Source: JAKVCB01 sp963578605 (GTDB lineage: Bacteria > Planctomycetota > Planctomycetia > Pirellulales > Lacipirellulaceae). From it: a stretch of DNA of 24,892 nucleotides. Of this stretch, positions 1 through 7,755 are shown piece by piece (the first letter of the stretch is position 1; each line of letters begins with the position of its first letter). The DNA lies in the NCBI GenBank assembly GCA_963578605.1, contig CAUZEA010000088.1:1-24892 (forward strand). Direction: 5' to 3'. A program made the translations under genes and the position numbers. The notes below the pieces were generated by a model, which worked only from the letters and a program-made list of their open reading frames with translations, was not told where the DNA came from and did not search any database.

Positions 1-420
1 TAAACGAACATGCCACTTCCAGCGCCAAGCATTCGCGAGGGTACGCATCGACCACCACCAACAGCCGTAGCTGACGACCATCTTCGGTCCGATCCGATAC
101 AAAGTCGTACGACCAGACATGGTCCTTGTGCTCTGCCCGATGACGTACACAGCTATTCTCGCTGCCACCAGAAAAACGACGGCGGCAATGCTGTGTTCGC
201 GGGACTTGCATGTTCTCTTGCTGCCAAAGACGGTGAACGCGTTTGTGATTGACGTGCCAATGTCGCTTTACCAACCAACGATCAATACGGTCTGCTCTAA
301 AGCGGGGACGCTGCCTGGCTAAGGATCGCATTTCACGAAGCACACGATGGTCATCGTCCGGTCGACGTGACGCGTATCGCATGGGTTGCCACGTTCGACT
401 GCAACACCGCGAGATTCCCG
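1..420 (-). pseudogene. IS3-family transposase OrfB remnant (integrase core), truncated
   Basis: Reading the minus strand from about 410 down to 1 gives an uninterrupted frame with no usable start codon. It has clear IS3 OrfB features: NHKRVHRLWQQENMQVPR (the HTH-linker region of OrfB), then RAEHKDHVWSYDFVSDRTED, where the Asp of the YDFV motif matches the first Asp of the DDE integrase core, then LVVVDAYPRECLALE. The rest of the catalytic core lies off the left edge. Upstream of about 370 the match moves to another frame (GNPCDTRHVDR resembles the usual GQPRSTQRY stretch), so a frameshift is likely. No orfA is present behind it. Family assignment is from recognisable motifs; the frameshift and the exact 5' boundary are inferences. 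It resembles the IS407-type subgroup, the same broad type as the element at the right edge. Confidence 0.8.
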
Positions 421-533
421 CGCATGGGGCAGGTCCGGTTCGGGCGCCAGGCGTTCCGGGGGCGGATAGTGGCGCAGGGCGGCACCAGGCGGCCTTTTGC
501 GGCTCAAACTTTCTGAAAACCCGCGTTTAACCA

Positions 534-896
534 TTGACGAACGGCAATGCCCGCCTATCGCGAAGCCTCGCGAGGAGCTATCTGGGAGCCTTCGAAAACA
601 GCACGGTGACCGTCTCCGGCGGCTCGTTTGGGAACAATCTGGAGGCCTCGGACAACAGCACGATGACCATCATCGGCAGCGGCTTCAATTTTGCGTACGG
701 CGACTACGTTGACGGCGGTCCGCTGGACGAGCAAACTCTGGCCGGCTTGCTCGCAGATGGGACGGCCATCAACAATCAGCTGTTCATCTATAATCCCGCC
801 ACGATCACGCTGGCCGCTGCTATCCCCGAGCCCGCCACCGCAGCGCTGGTCCTGCTGGGCGCAGGCGGACTGATGTGCCGCCGCCGCGCCGCGTGA
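534..896 (+). pseudogene. C-terminal fragment of a PEP-CTERM surface protein
   Basis: This open frame carries repeats of the form NSTVTVSGGSF / NSTMTIIGSGF, typical of beta-helical secreted proteins. It ends in IPEPATAALVLLGAGGLMCRRRAA: a PEP motif at about residue 98, a hydrophobic stretch and an Arg cluster, which is a complete exosortase sorting signal. There is no signal peptide. An in-frame stop at 528-530 closes the frame just upstream and the only nearby start is a TTG, so the N-terminal export part is missing. The break lies about 100 bp from the IS3 remnant, which suggests loss by insertion or deletion. A strong terminator follows. Without a signal peptide the product could not reach the exosortase, so a broken gene is more likely than a small functional one. 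Confidence 0.6.
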
Positions 897-924
897 GTAG
901 CGCAACAACCTGAACACCGACCAG

Positions 925-951
925 CCCCGGTTCACGCCGGGGTTGTTTTTT
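925..951 (+). terminator. Rho-independent terminator of the PEP-CTERM fragment
   Basis: A perfect CCCCGG / CCGGGG stem (925-930 with 937-942) with a 6-nt loop is followed by TTG and six T residues. It lies 29 bp after the stop codon of the PEP-CTERM fragment. Confidence 0.85.
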
Positions 952-1045
952 GCGATGACTTCACGTCACACGCGCTGGTGCAACCACCGCCCGTCCACTA
1001 CTCCGGACGCTCGCGCCCCGACGTAAAGCAGCACATTGGCGGTGA

Positions 1046-1960
1046 TCAATTCTCGTAATAGAAGGTGAAAAACTCGTCACCGTCGCCGGTGGTGCCCCCG
1101 GAGATATGTCCCAGCCGTTTGGGCCCAGCAAGGTGGCGAAGCCTGGAAAAGTCCGGTTCGCTGATTTCATGACGCTGCTGAAGTTCAATGAGAATATCGT
1201 CGACATCGTGCAGACGAAGTCCCGATTTGTAGATATTAAGGTCAAAAGAAGCTCGGAGGTTGTCTCCCTCGCTGACCTCAAGGTAAATAAAGAGGCGATC
1301 GGCACCCTGCCCCGCCGCCCGCTCCAGGATACTGCACACGTGTCGTGAGGCGTAGTTGTCTTTGGCTCCTTGGTAGAGTTGGCTGATGCGCTCGAGGATT
1401 TCCGATTTCGGGAGCAGTGGGTGACACATGTATTCCGATATTGCCTGGCGTTCGGGGTGCAGGATATTCCATTTGTAACCCAGGAACATCAGCCTGGGAT
1501 GGGTTTCCTGGGGCGCGTTTCGTATTTCGGCGCAGATCTTGTCCCAATACTCCAGGTACACTCGGTAGCTGGCAGTCTCGTCGTCATCTTCAAATCCCAG
1601 GAAGACCAGGTTTGCCCCGGAAAGATTTTGTTGGAATTGGGCCAACAGGGACTCCGGCATTTTTAACGCAGCACAAATTTCCGTCAGAACCTCCGGGGTT
1701 GTATCGTCGAGCGAAATCCCCAGCAGATAGCGATTCGCCAACAGCTTGCCCGGGCTCATTTTAAAAGAACGCTCATACCCGCAAGGGACCTGAAGGCGCT
1801 CCAAAAGCGTGAAGGGCAAGGCCGCCTGTTGAGCTCTTTGGTTGAGCAGAGGTGAGCGGTGCTGGTTGTGGCTGTGTGTCACCGGAGTGGTCTTTCCCGT
1901 GAGGGGAACGTGCTGGAAGGTTAGGATTTCGTACTGGACATCGGTCAGCGTAAGGGGCAA
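1046..1960 (-). CDS. Hypothetical protein, 304 aa, family not recognised
   Basis: I do not recognise the family. The first available start is TTG at 1960, directly after an in-frame TAG, with only a weak AGAG upstream, so the true start may differ. The protein has no signal peptide or membrane segment and looks cytosolic. It contains hydrophobic strand-like blocks (NLVFLGFEDDDETASYRVYLEYWDK at about residues 120-145, RLMFLGYKWNI, DRLFIYLEVSEGDNLRASFDLNIYKSG) and a C-terminus KRLGHISGGTTGDGDEFFTFYYE that looks conserved and structured. Coding quality looks good throughout. It stands alone: the 3' side faces the PEP-CTERM fragment terminator and the 5' side is a 200-bp gap. A compact alpha/beta enzyme is possible, but that is only an impression. 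Confidence 0.7.
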   Translation of the reverse strand: MPLTLTDVQYEILTFQHVPLTGKTTPVTHSHNQHRSPLLNQRAQQAALPFTLLERLQVPCGYERSFKMSPGKLLANRYLLGISLDDTTPEVLTEICAALKMPESLLAQFQQNLSGANLVFLGFEDDDETASYRVYLEYWDKICAEIRNAPQETHPRLMFLGYKWNILHPERQAISEYMCHPLLPKSEILERISQLYQGAKDNYASRHVCSILERAAGQGADRLFIYLEVSEGDNLRASFDLNIYKSGLRLHDVDDILIELQQRHEISEPDFSRLRHLAGPKRLGHISGGTTGDGDEFFTFYYEN

Positions 1961-2191
1961 TCTCTATTTTAACCTGACTTCTCCTTAGCTGTGGGAGGCA
2001 AAATGTGGCCAGTCGCACCAGGAGTGTTTGGAGCTGGGCGACTTCCCGCAGCTCACTGCTGGGGGAGCGTGTTTGACCTTCTGGAGACCCGGTGCGTCGT
2101 TGTGCCCGTCGGAGAGCGGCTAGAAAGGGACCGTTGTCCTTGCCGCGGTGCGAGAATCGGAAGAGCGGTAATTTCTTGGCGTCCGCACCAC

Positions 2192-2248
2192 AAAAAAAGC
2201 TACCTGCCGAGCTCGTGGGAAACCCGCTCGACAGGCAGCAATTTTTTT
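2192..2248. terminator. Bidirectional terminator between the two minus-strand genes
   Basis: The hairpin GCTACCTGCCGAGC (2199-2212) pairs with GCTCGACAGGCAGC (2226-2239) with one mismatch. It is flanked by A7 on the left (2192-2198) and T7 on the right (2242-2248), so it could end transcription in both directions. It lies 22 bp downstream of the stop of the minus-strand dockerin/PEP-CTERM gene. Confidence 0.85.
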
Positions 2249-2269
2249 GGCTTGGCCGGCAAAAGTGAC

Positions 2270-3325
2270 TTAAGCGTTTTTCGTGCGATTGGGTTGTCGG
2301 CGGGTGCGTCCGTTGCCCAGACCAAGTCCCAACAGCCCGATTACCGTCAACAGTGCCGCGCTGGCTTCGGGTACTGCAGCACTGCTACTCTTGACGTTGG
2401 CTTGTGATGCCAGGTCAGAAGACGCCCCAAAGTTTTTTCTCCAGAGGTCGTAGTCTGAGGTGTCAACAACACCATTGCCATCACCATCGGCTCGCAAGTC
2501 TTGGAACGATCCAAGAGTGTCCTGCCAGACCGCGTAGTCCGCGGCGTCAACGGTGCTGTCGCCATTGTAGTCACCAGGGAGAACCAACGGTGCAGGTGCA
2601 ACAGGGCGTACTGAATCACTGTCGGCTATGTAGTGCAGCAGATCACCGGCGATAAAAGGTTGGGTGAACTTGATTTGCATGCGACGGTAAATGTCCTGTC
2701 GGGGTGCGCTGGCCGACAAGGCAACGATATCGCGGTAAGACACGTCAATGTCCCAACCAAGATAGGTCTGACTGGGAGGAGCAACCAGGCCAATCAACGG
2801 GTTGGTGCCACCGGTGGTGCCTGGTGTCCCGATCCCCGGAGTGTGGTCGTCAAAGGCTCCAATTTGCGTGCCTGCTGGCATCAGGTCAATTTCAAGTGCC
2901 TCGATGCCGTTCAGACCCGGGAGGCCTTCGAGGACTAACGGGTTGCCACCACTTTCGCCGTTGAGCGATAGTCGCCACGGACCGGGAAGACTGCCAGCGG
3001 CTTCGCCGCTGAACGGGCCGGTTGGGTTCCAGGGGACGGTTTCACTTCCCACGCCACCGGGCAGAGTTATCGTCACCATTGCCCCGGCCATCCCGGCGCC
3101 ATTCAGGTCGGGGTGCATCGCCGGTACTGTTTGGACCACGCCCACGTTTTCGGTGTAGCTGTTGACCAGCAGGGCTGCCGAGGCTGTGCCCGTGGAGATC
3201 AACATGGCCAAAGCGACCAGGAGATGGCTGGCCAAACGATGGGTCAGGTTGTTGTTCAGGGTTGTGCTCACGCTTCGGTGAGTCATTGTGATGCTTGACA
3301 GAACGGTTGGAAGTGTTGCTTTCAT
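2270..3325 (-). CDS. PEP-CTERM protein with two dockerin-like repeats (paralogue 1)
   Basis: Exported surface protein of 351 aa. The ATG at 3325 is preceded by GGAGG about 10 nt upstream. A long N-region is followed by a signal core HLLVALAMLISTGTASA (about residues 34-50). Residues 50-245 form a domain shared with the two other paralogues in this window; shared landmarks are GESGGNPLVL, EIDLMP, IGAFDD, LGWDIDVSYRD and YIADSDSVR. Two type-I dockerin-like calcium repeats follow: PGDYNGDSTVDAADYAVW (about 249) and ADGDGNGVVDTSDYDLWR (about 279). The C-terminus is VPEASAALLTVIGLLGLGLG followed by a basic tail; PEA replaces PEP, so sorting efficiency is uncertain. The paralogues lack the dockerin part. 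The function of the shared domain is unknown. Confidence 0.85.
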   Translation of the reverse strand: MKATLPTVLSSITMTHRSVSTTLNNNLTHRLASHLLVALAMLISTGTASAALLVNSYTENVGVVQTVPAMHPDLNGAGMAGAMVTITLPGGVGSETVPWNPTGPFSGEAAGSLPGPWRLSLNGESGGNPLVLEGLPGLNGIEALEIDLMPAGTQIGAFDDHTPGIGTPGTTGGTNPLIGLVAPPSQTYLGWDIDVSYRDIVALSASAPRQDIYRRMQIKFTQPFIAGDLLHYIADSDSVRPVAPAPLVLPGDYNGDSTVDAADYAVWQDTLGSFQDLRADGDGNGVVDTSDYDLWRKNFGASSDLASQANVKSSSAAVPEASAALLTVIGLLGLGLGNGRTRRQPNRTKNA

Positions 3326-3906
3326 CGGTCTTTTGCCTCCACAGCTAGAAAAAGATGGGTTTTGTTTCGCCCTGCCCGGTTGCGGGCGACGTGGTGTCTG
3401 TAGGGCAACTCAACGATTCGGTTGGCAGCCCGACAGGGACCCTCTCAAACAGGCGGCCTGGTTTCCGGATGGAACGCGGCAACCCATTTTTACCAAAGGA
3501 CTTAACGCGTTAATTCTGTTATTTTTTGGGTACGAACTTCACGACCCGAAGAAGAGGAGCCAAACGCGGGCAGGTTGGGCCGTCTACGCGGTGAACTGCT
3601 GCAGATCATCACGTGCCCTGCTGCCTTTCGAGGGAAAGGTCCGCGGCCAAAAGAGGTGCAGACGGCCAACCCGCCAGGTACACCGCACCGCAAAATAAGA
3701 CGGTTTTGGCTGTCGGCAAGAAGCCAGCAATCTCGGTTTCCAGGATAGGAAGGCCCCTTGAGTGGTTGGTACGTGCTAACCCGAGTTTTCCTTCCCTGCG
3801 GGGGTTCAGAGCTGGCTCGATGGTGCCAGTGGTGTTGCTCTGACTTTGACCGCAGGGAGTCGTTTTTGCAGTCGGTAACCAAACCGACCAACGAGTGGAG
3901 GGGATA
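3326..3906. promoter_or_regulatory. Divergent 581-bp intergenic region with two long PEP-CTERM leaders
   Basis: The region separates the minus-strand dockerin/PEP-CTERM gene from the plus-strand 653-aa PEP-CTERM gene and has no credible gene. Towards the plus gene it holds CAGACGGCCAACCCGCCAGG (3659-3678), then a hairpin-like GGCTGTCGGCAAGAAGCC (3709-3726) preceded by an A/T-rich AAAATAAGACGGTTTT. Towards the minus gene it holds GTAGACGGCCCAACCTG (about 3569-3589, minus strand), CTGTCGGG (3429-3436, minus strand) and GTTGAGTTGC (3405-3414, minus strand). Related strings occur upstream of the other PEP-CTERM genes in the window, so this is probably leader RNA on both sides. No clear -35/-10 pair could be assigned. 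Confidence 0.5.
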
Positions 3907-5868
3907 ATGTTGCGCCAACGAGTATGTTTGACCCGGAAAGTTTTTGTTTCTGACGGACCGACCAGTTTGGTCAAGGCAGGCAAAAGGACATGTGGAAGTG
4001 TTTGTCATCGGTGGCTCTGGGTGGTCGGGATCCTGGTCCTGGTCCCGGTATCCGGAGCTGCCACGACGCTCAACTATTCTCACTTGGCCGGTTCGATCAG
4101 CCTCCCTCTCAACAATGGGCACGGGGGAATCCTCAAAGTTAACCAGGGTCCCTACAGTTATTCAGGAAACGGAACCAACACGATTCGGATTATTGATCCG
4201 AAGAACACCCCGCCCGAATATGAACTCTGGGCGATTGCCGGACTGAACGGTTTTACGAAGCTGTTCAGTGGAAGCAGGGCGACCGGGGCGATGTCGGTCT
4301 CTGGCCGGTACAGTGTGGCCGGAGCTCCCGAGGAAGGCGCCGATGGCGTGTTGGAGGGAACGGCGAGTTACCACAACTACATTGCCGCGGTTGGAGTGGG
4401 CAAATTGTTGGGTAGTGGCACCACCTCCCTGACCTCGTCGATCAGGGTTGCGCCGTTCGCCAACCAGACCCCGGGGCCCCTGCCGAATCCGACCACCCTT
4501 TCGGCGGGCTTTGGGACGGCCAGCGCCGGAAACCTGTCGAATGTCTCCCAGAGCTATGGCGACTCGGTGACAGGAATTACCAACGGGAACTACGCGGTCA
4601 ATTTTGACCTTAAAGTTACAGCCAGTCGAACAGCGGGTGCCGTGACGGCTACGGCTGCCTGGATTTCCCAGGACTTTTCCTGGACCGTAAAGGGGACGCC
4701 GGCGGTTCCCGGGTATCAAATGCCCGCGCCGAAGGCTACCCCGGGAAGTTATCCCGAGGTTGGACAACTTCCCGGTTCGCTCTTGATTGGGGGGACTATC
4801 GTGGAAGTGGCCACGGGAGTTGGCCCAGAGAATCTACTGGTCGGAAGTGGGGGAAATCTCCTCTTTTCGTCTGTCGAGGAGTCCTCCATCCTGGACCCGA
4901 TGAGTTACGCGATGGATGGACCCTCCTTCTCGATTGGGAATACCACGGGACTCGAATACCTTTCGGACCTGGTGATGTCGTCAAGTGGAAAGGTTTACGG
5001 GCTGCAGAGCTTTGGTTTTGACGCGGGCAACGTGAATCCCAGTGCGTCGGGCCTGCTCACCATCGATCCGGTCACCGGGACTAGCAGTCCAGTGATGTTG
5101 ACCGGTGGTTTGGATATGCCGAGTAGCCTGGCGTTCATCGAATCGGGTTTCGGTGGCGCGGAGATGCTGATCACCCAACTCGGGATGGGGTTGGGCGATA
5201 AAGCGAGTTTGCTTGGGGTCGACGCGTCGGGCAACGTTACCCGCCTGATCTCTGACCTCGGGGTGGACAATCCCGTGGATCTTCAGATGGCGTCTGGGGA
5301 CTTCAGCCGCTTCGGTGACAAAGCATTCATCCTGGACGTAGGAGAGTTCACCGGGAGCTCGATCCGCAACGGGTCGGGATCGGTCCTTTTGGTCGACGAA
5401 GTCAGCCAACTGGTCATGCCCTTTATCACCGGTCTGGACAACCCCCTCGATATGGCGTTCGCCGACGGGACCTTACTCGGTAACCCTAATGAAACCTACC
5501 TGTACGTTCTTGAGCAAGGAGACCTGGACCCGACGACCGGGATTCCGCTGGGCAATGGTGTCCTGGCCGCTTACGACGTGACCGGGAATCGAATCGAGGT
5601 GATGGGATCGATCGCCAACGCGGCAAGCCTGGTGGAATCTGCAGACGGTTCCGAGCTGTATGTCGCCAGCGGTGGCTCGGTATTTCTGCTGGCGGTACCC
5701 GAACCCACCACGGGAATACTCCTTATGTGTGGCGTGTTTGTGCTCATGTCGGGTTGCCACCGCACCAGGTACGCGCGCCGGGCGGTGACCGTCCGTAAAA
5801 CGGCCGGGAGTGCGTGCGACGATTTCTGCTCGACCTGTTATCCCCAGAATCGACCACCTCTCGTGTGA
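3907..5868 (+). CDS. Large PEP-CTERM protein, propeller-like second half, 653 aa
   Basis: Secreted surface-sorted protein. The ATG at 3907 follows GGAGGGG; a GTG at 3895 in the same frame overlaps that ribosome site and was rejected. A long basic N-region precedes the signal core WLWVVGILVLVPVSGA (about residues 37-52). The first half is Ser/Gly/Thr-rich with beta-strand character. The second half (about 320-595) has repeats such as GLEYLSDLVMSSSGKVYGL, GGLDMPSSLAFIES and GLDNPLDMAFADGT, which look like NHL/SMP-30-type beta-propeller blades. VPEPTTGILLMCGVFVLMSG (from about 597) plus RTRYARR forms the sorting signal. Unusually, 28 more residues follow, with three Cys (ACDDFCSTC). A strong terminator lies 42 bp downstream. 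Biochemical role unknown. Confidence 0.8.
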   Translation: MLRQRVCLTRKVFVSDGPTSLVKAGKRTCGSVCHRWLWVVGILVLVPVSGAATTLNYSHLAGSISLPLNNGHGGILKVNQGPYSYSGNGTNTIRIIDPKNTPPEYELWAIAGLNGFTKLFSGSRATGAMSVSGRYSVAGAPEEGADGVLEGTASYHNYIAAVGVGKLLGSGTTSLTSSIRVAPFANQTPGPLPNPTTLSAGFGTASAGNLSNVSQSYGDSVTGITNGNYAVNFDLKVTASRTAGAVTATAAWISQDFSWTVKGTPAVPGYQMPAPKATPGSYPEVGQLPGSLLIGGTIVEVATGVGPENLLVGSGGNLLFSSVEESSILDPMSYAMDGPSFSIGNTTGLEYLSDLVMSSSGKVYGLQSFGFDAGNVNPSASGLLTIDPVTGTSSPVMLTGGLDMPSSLAFIESGFGGAEMLITQLGMGLGDKASLLGVDASGNVTRLISDLGVDNPVDLQMASGDFSRFGDKAFILDVGEFTGSSIRNGSGSVLLVDEVSQLVMPFITGLDNPLDMAFADGTLLGNPNETYLYVLEQGDLDPTTGIPLGNGVLAAYDVTGNRIEVMGSIANAASLVESADGSELYVASGGSVFLLAVPEPTTGILLMCGVFVLMSGCHRTRYARRAVTVRKTAGSACDDFCSTCYPQNRPPLV

Positions 5869-5910
5869 GAATCGAACCCTTTGACTCGAGTGCAAAACGC
5901 GAGTCCTCGA

Positions 5911-5974
5911 CCCGTTTCAGGTTTTCGGTCTTTTCCTGGCGAAAGGACGGTTGCCTGAAACGGGTTGTTTTTTT
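5911..5974 (+). terminator. Rho-independent terminator after the 653-aa PEP-CTERM gene
   Basis: A perfect 11-bp outer stem, CCCGTTTCAGG (5911-5921) with CCTGAAACGGG (5954-5964), carries an internal smaller hairpin around GTCTTTTC / GAAAGGAC. It is followed by TTG and a run of eight or more T. Confidence 0.9.
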
Positions 5975-5977
5975 TGG

Positions 5978-6527
5978 GGGGGGTAATTACGGCGGTGCCG
6001 CGTCGCAGGATGGGCAGCGGGCCGTACTGTGTCGCGCGAATTCCCCCGCACCGCTGCGGGTGAGCGTTGCAACGAGTTCACTTTCAAGTTGCGCCCAGAC
6101 AGCGGTCGGAGCGTTCTCCACGCTCCGTTTTCTCTTGAATCCAGGGGTTCCTTAGGCCTTGCCGGGTGTGCCAGCAAGCCCGGGTCCAGAGAAAATTCTT
6201 TTGTTTGGGGTGTCGGTAGAACGCCCCGAACCTTGAGTTGCCAGGTATTCCTCTGTCAGGTGGTTTGCGCCTCAGCGGGTTTTTACTTCCGCCGTTGGTG
6301 GCAAACTGACCCGAGGATCCACAGCCAGTTTGCTTTGACTTTAGCCACACCGTTGACCTGGGCCAGCGCGAGCCAGGCCGCACATGGGGCCTGCAGAGAT
6401 TGTGCTCGGTTTGAAATTATGCATCCCCATTTTGGGGCGAGTTCTCTTTATCCAATCAATCTGTGTCCAATCAAATTATGTTCCAGTTTGTCCGTGTTTC
6501 TTCGAATCCTGAAAGGTAATTTGAGCC
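5978..6527 (+). promoter_or_regulatory. 550-bp leader region of PEP-CTERM paralogue 2
   Basis: No credible gene. The stretch 6073-6245 aligns with the leader of the third paralogue (10560-10730). Shared parts are ACGAGTT-ACTTTC-TTGCG; a hairpin followed by CCGTTTTCT (here GGAGCG 6108-6113 with CGCTCC 6121-6126); CCAGGGG-TTAGG; TGTCGG (6211-6216) between GGGG and CGCCCC; and CTTGAGTTGC (6232-6241). Further down, GTTTGC (6263-6268) pairs with GCAAAC (6301-6306) around an inner GCGG/CCGC. CCCCATTTTGGGG lies at about 6424. The paired elements suggest structured RNA. The promoter was not located. Confidence 0.5.
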
Positions 6528-7283
6528 ATGAAAAAAAACTCCACAAGTTTCGTTGCCAAGACTAAAAGCGTGTTCCGACCGAGCGCCTGGTTGGGGGTCG
6601 CTGTGGTGGTCTCCCTGATCGCGGCTGCTCCTGCCGGGGCGGCACTGATGGTCAACAGCGTTGTCGAAGACCCAGCCAACATCCAAACGGTACTTGGTAT
6701 CGATCCTTCGCTGACCGGGGCCACCATGGCCGGCGCGAAGGTATCTGCCGGGCAGTACGGTGGCGCGATGGAAACGATCACGTGGAGTGCCACGGGTGCT
6801 GACAGTGGTGAGGCAGTCGGAGCGATGTTGGGCTGGCGGCTGTCGCTGGCAGGTGAAAGTGGTGGTAATCCCTTGGTGCTGCAAGGACTCGGTACGAACG
6901 GCCTTGACTGGATTGAAATTGACCTGATGCCCGATCGCCAGATCGGGGCGTTCGACGATAACGACCCAACCCCCGGCACGCCAGGCAGTGTGGGCGGTAG
7001 CGACCCGTGGCTTGGCGTGATCGCGGCAGGCAGCCACAGCACGCTCGGTTGGGACATCGACGTGACCTACCGGGACGCGGTGGCGCTGACCGCCAGTACC
7101 CCAGAGAAGGACCTGTACCGTGGACTGCGGATTGAGTTTACGCGAACTTTTATCTCCGACGACGTGCTGAGCTACGTGGCCGATAGTGACGCGGTGCGGG
7201 GCGTCCCAGAGCCAGCCAGTTGCTTGCTTTTGGGACTAAGTGCATTGATTGCCGGATGCCTCCGGCTGCGGATCAGCCGCTGA
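6528..7283 (+). CDS. PEP-CTERM protein (paralogue 2), 251 aa
   Basis: Small exported protein. The ATG at 6528 is preceded by AAAGG about 11 nt upstream. The signal core WLGVAVVVSLIAAAPAGAA spans about residues 22-40. The mature part matches the N-terminal domain of the dockerin-bearing paralogue almost end to end: NSVVEDPANIQTV, GESGGNPLVL, IEIDLMPDRQIGAFDD, GTPGSVGGSDP, LGWDIDVTYRDAVALTAS, YVADSDAVR. It then goes straight into VPEPASCLLLGLSALIAGCLRLRISR (PEP at about 227-229), with no dockerin. The sorting helix carries Cys residues and is nearly identical to that of paralogue 3. The protein is presumably cut and anchored or released by an exosortase encoded outside this window. Domain function unknown. 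Confidence 0.85.
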   Translation: MKKNSTSFVAKTKSVFRPSAWLGVAVVVSLIAAAPAGAALMVNSVVEDPANIQTVLGIDPSLTGATMAGAKVSAGQYGGAMETITWSATGADSGEAVGAMLGWRLSLAGESGGNPLVLQGLGTNGLDWIEIDLMPDRQIGAFDDNDPTPGTPGSVGGSDPWLGVIAAGSHSTLGWDIDVTYRDAVALTASTPEKDLYRGLRIEFTRTFISDDVLSYVADSDAVRGVPEPASCLLLGLSALIAGCLRLRISR

Positions 7284-7755
7284 GACGTTCCCGATCACAC
7301 GGCCGGGTTGTGAACCACGACCTGGTTACAAGAAAGAGATGTGAATTTTACAGACAGAACCAAAGGACAACAAAAGAGTTTGTTTAAGGCAGAGGTTCAG
7401 GTACTCCTGGTTCGGTTGAGTCGGGAATTGCGTACCACAGCGCCATACCACTGGGCAAAGTTCAGTGGGGCAGAAATTTCAAATTAGCGCCCCACGAAAA
7501 CCTTCCCGGAGTAGCGGGCCTCGAAAAACTACACAGACGGCTAGCCGGCCAGGGCAGCATAGCTGCTGGCGTGCTTGCAAGCAGTGTGGTTGAGTAGCAG
7601 TCACGATTAAGCACCGGAGCCCAGAACAACCGAACGGTTGGCAGTGCTTTTCAGAAATGTTGCGGCACGAAGTTTCGTTGCACGCTAAGAAAGTGTGTTT
7701 GATTCGTGTATGACACAACACAATAACCAAGTTTTGTGAAAATGGAGTAACGATA
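7284..7755 (+). promoter_or_regulatory. 472-bp leader region of the PEP-CTERM metalloprotease
   Basis: No credible gene. CAGACGGCTAGCCGGCCAGG at 7534-7553 matches 17 of 20 bases at 3659-3678 upstream of the 653-aa PEP-CTERM gene, at a similar distance from the start codon (222 versus 248 nt). The flanks (GCGGGCCTCGAAAAACTAC) are also alike. GCTTGCAAGC (about 7573) and a GGTTGAGTAGCAG string (about 7588) follow, the latter resembling CTTGAGTTGC of the other leaders. No promoter or terminator was assigned. Confidence 0.4.

Noticed and set aside
3640..3906. Cyclic-di-GMP (GEMM) or cobalamin riboswitch in the PEP-CTERM leaders
   Set aside because: The conserved cores of those classes were looked for by eye and not found; only unassigned modules are present.
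3502..4122. Minus-strand open frames across the PEP-CTERM leaders whose translations share a FxPTAKT string (also at 10671-10922)
   Set aside because: The similarity is explained by the conserved leader DNA itself. The frames lack ribosome sites, overlap the start of a real gene, and the flanking residues do not match.
6029..6565. 178-aa plus-strand open frame upstream of paralogue 2
   Set aside because: Runs through leader sequence with terminator-like hairpins, overlaps the true start of paralogue 2, and shows no domain or ribosome site.
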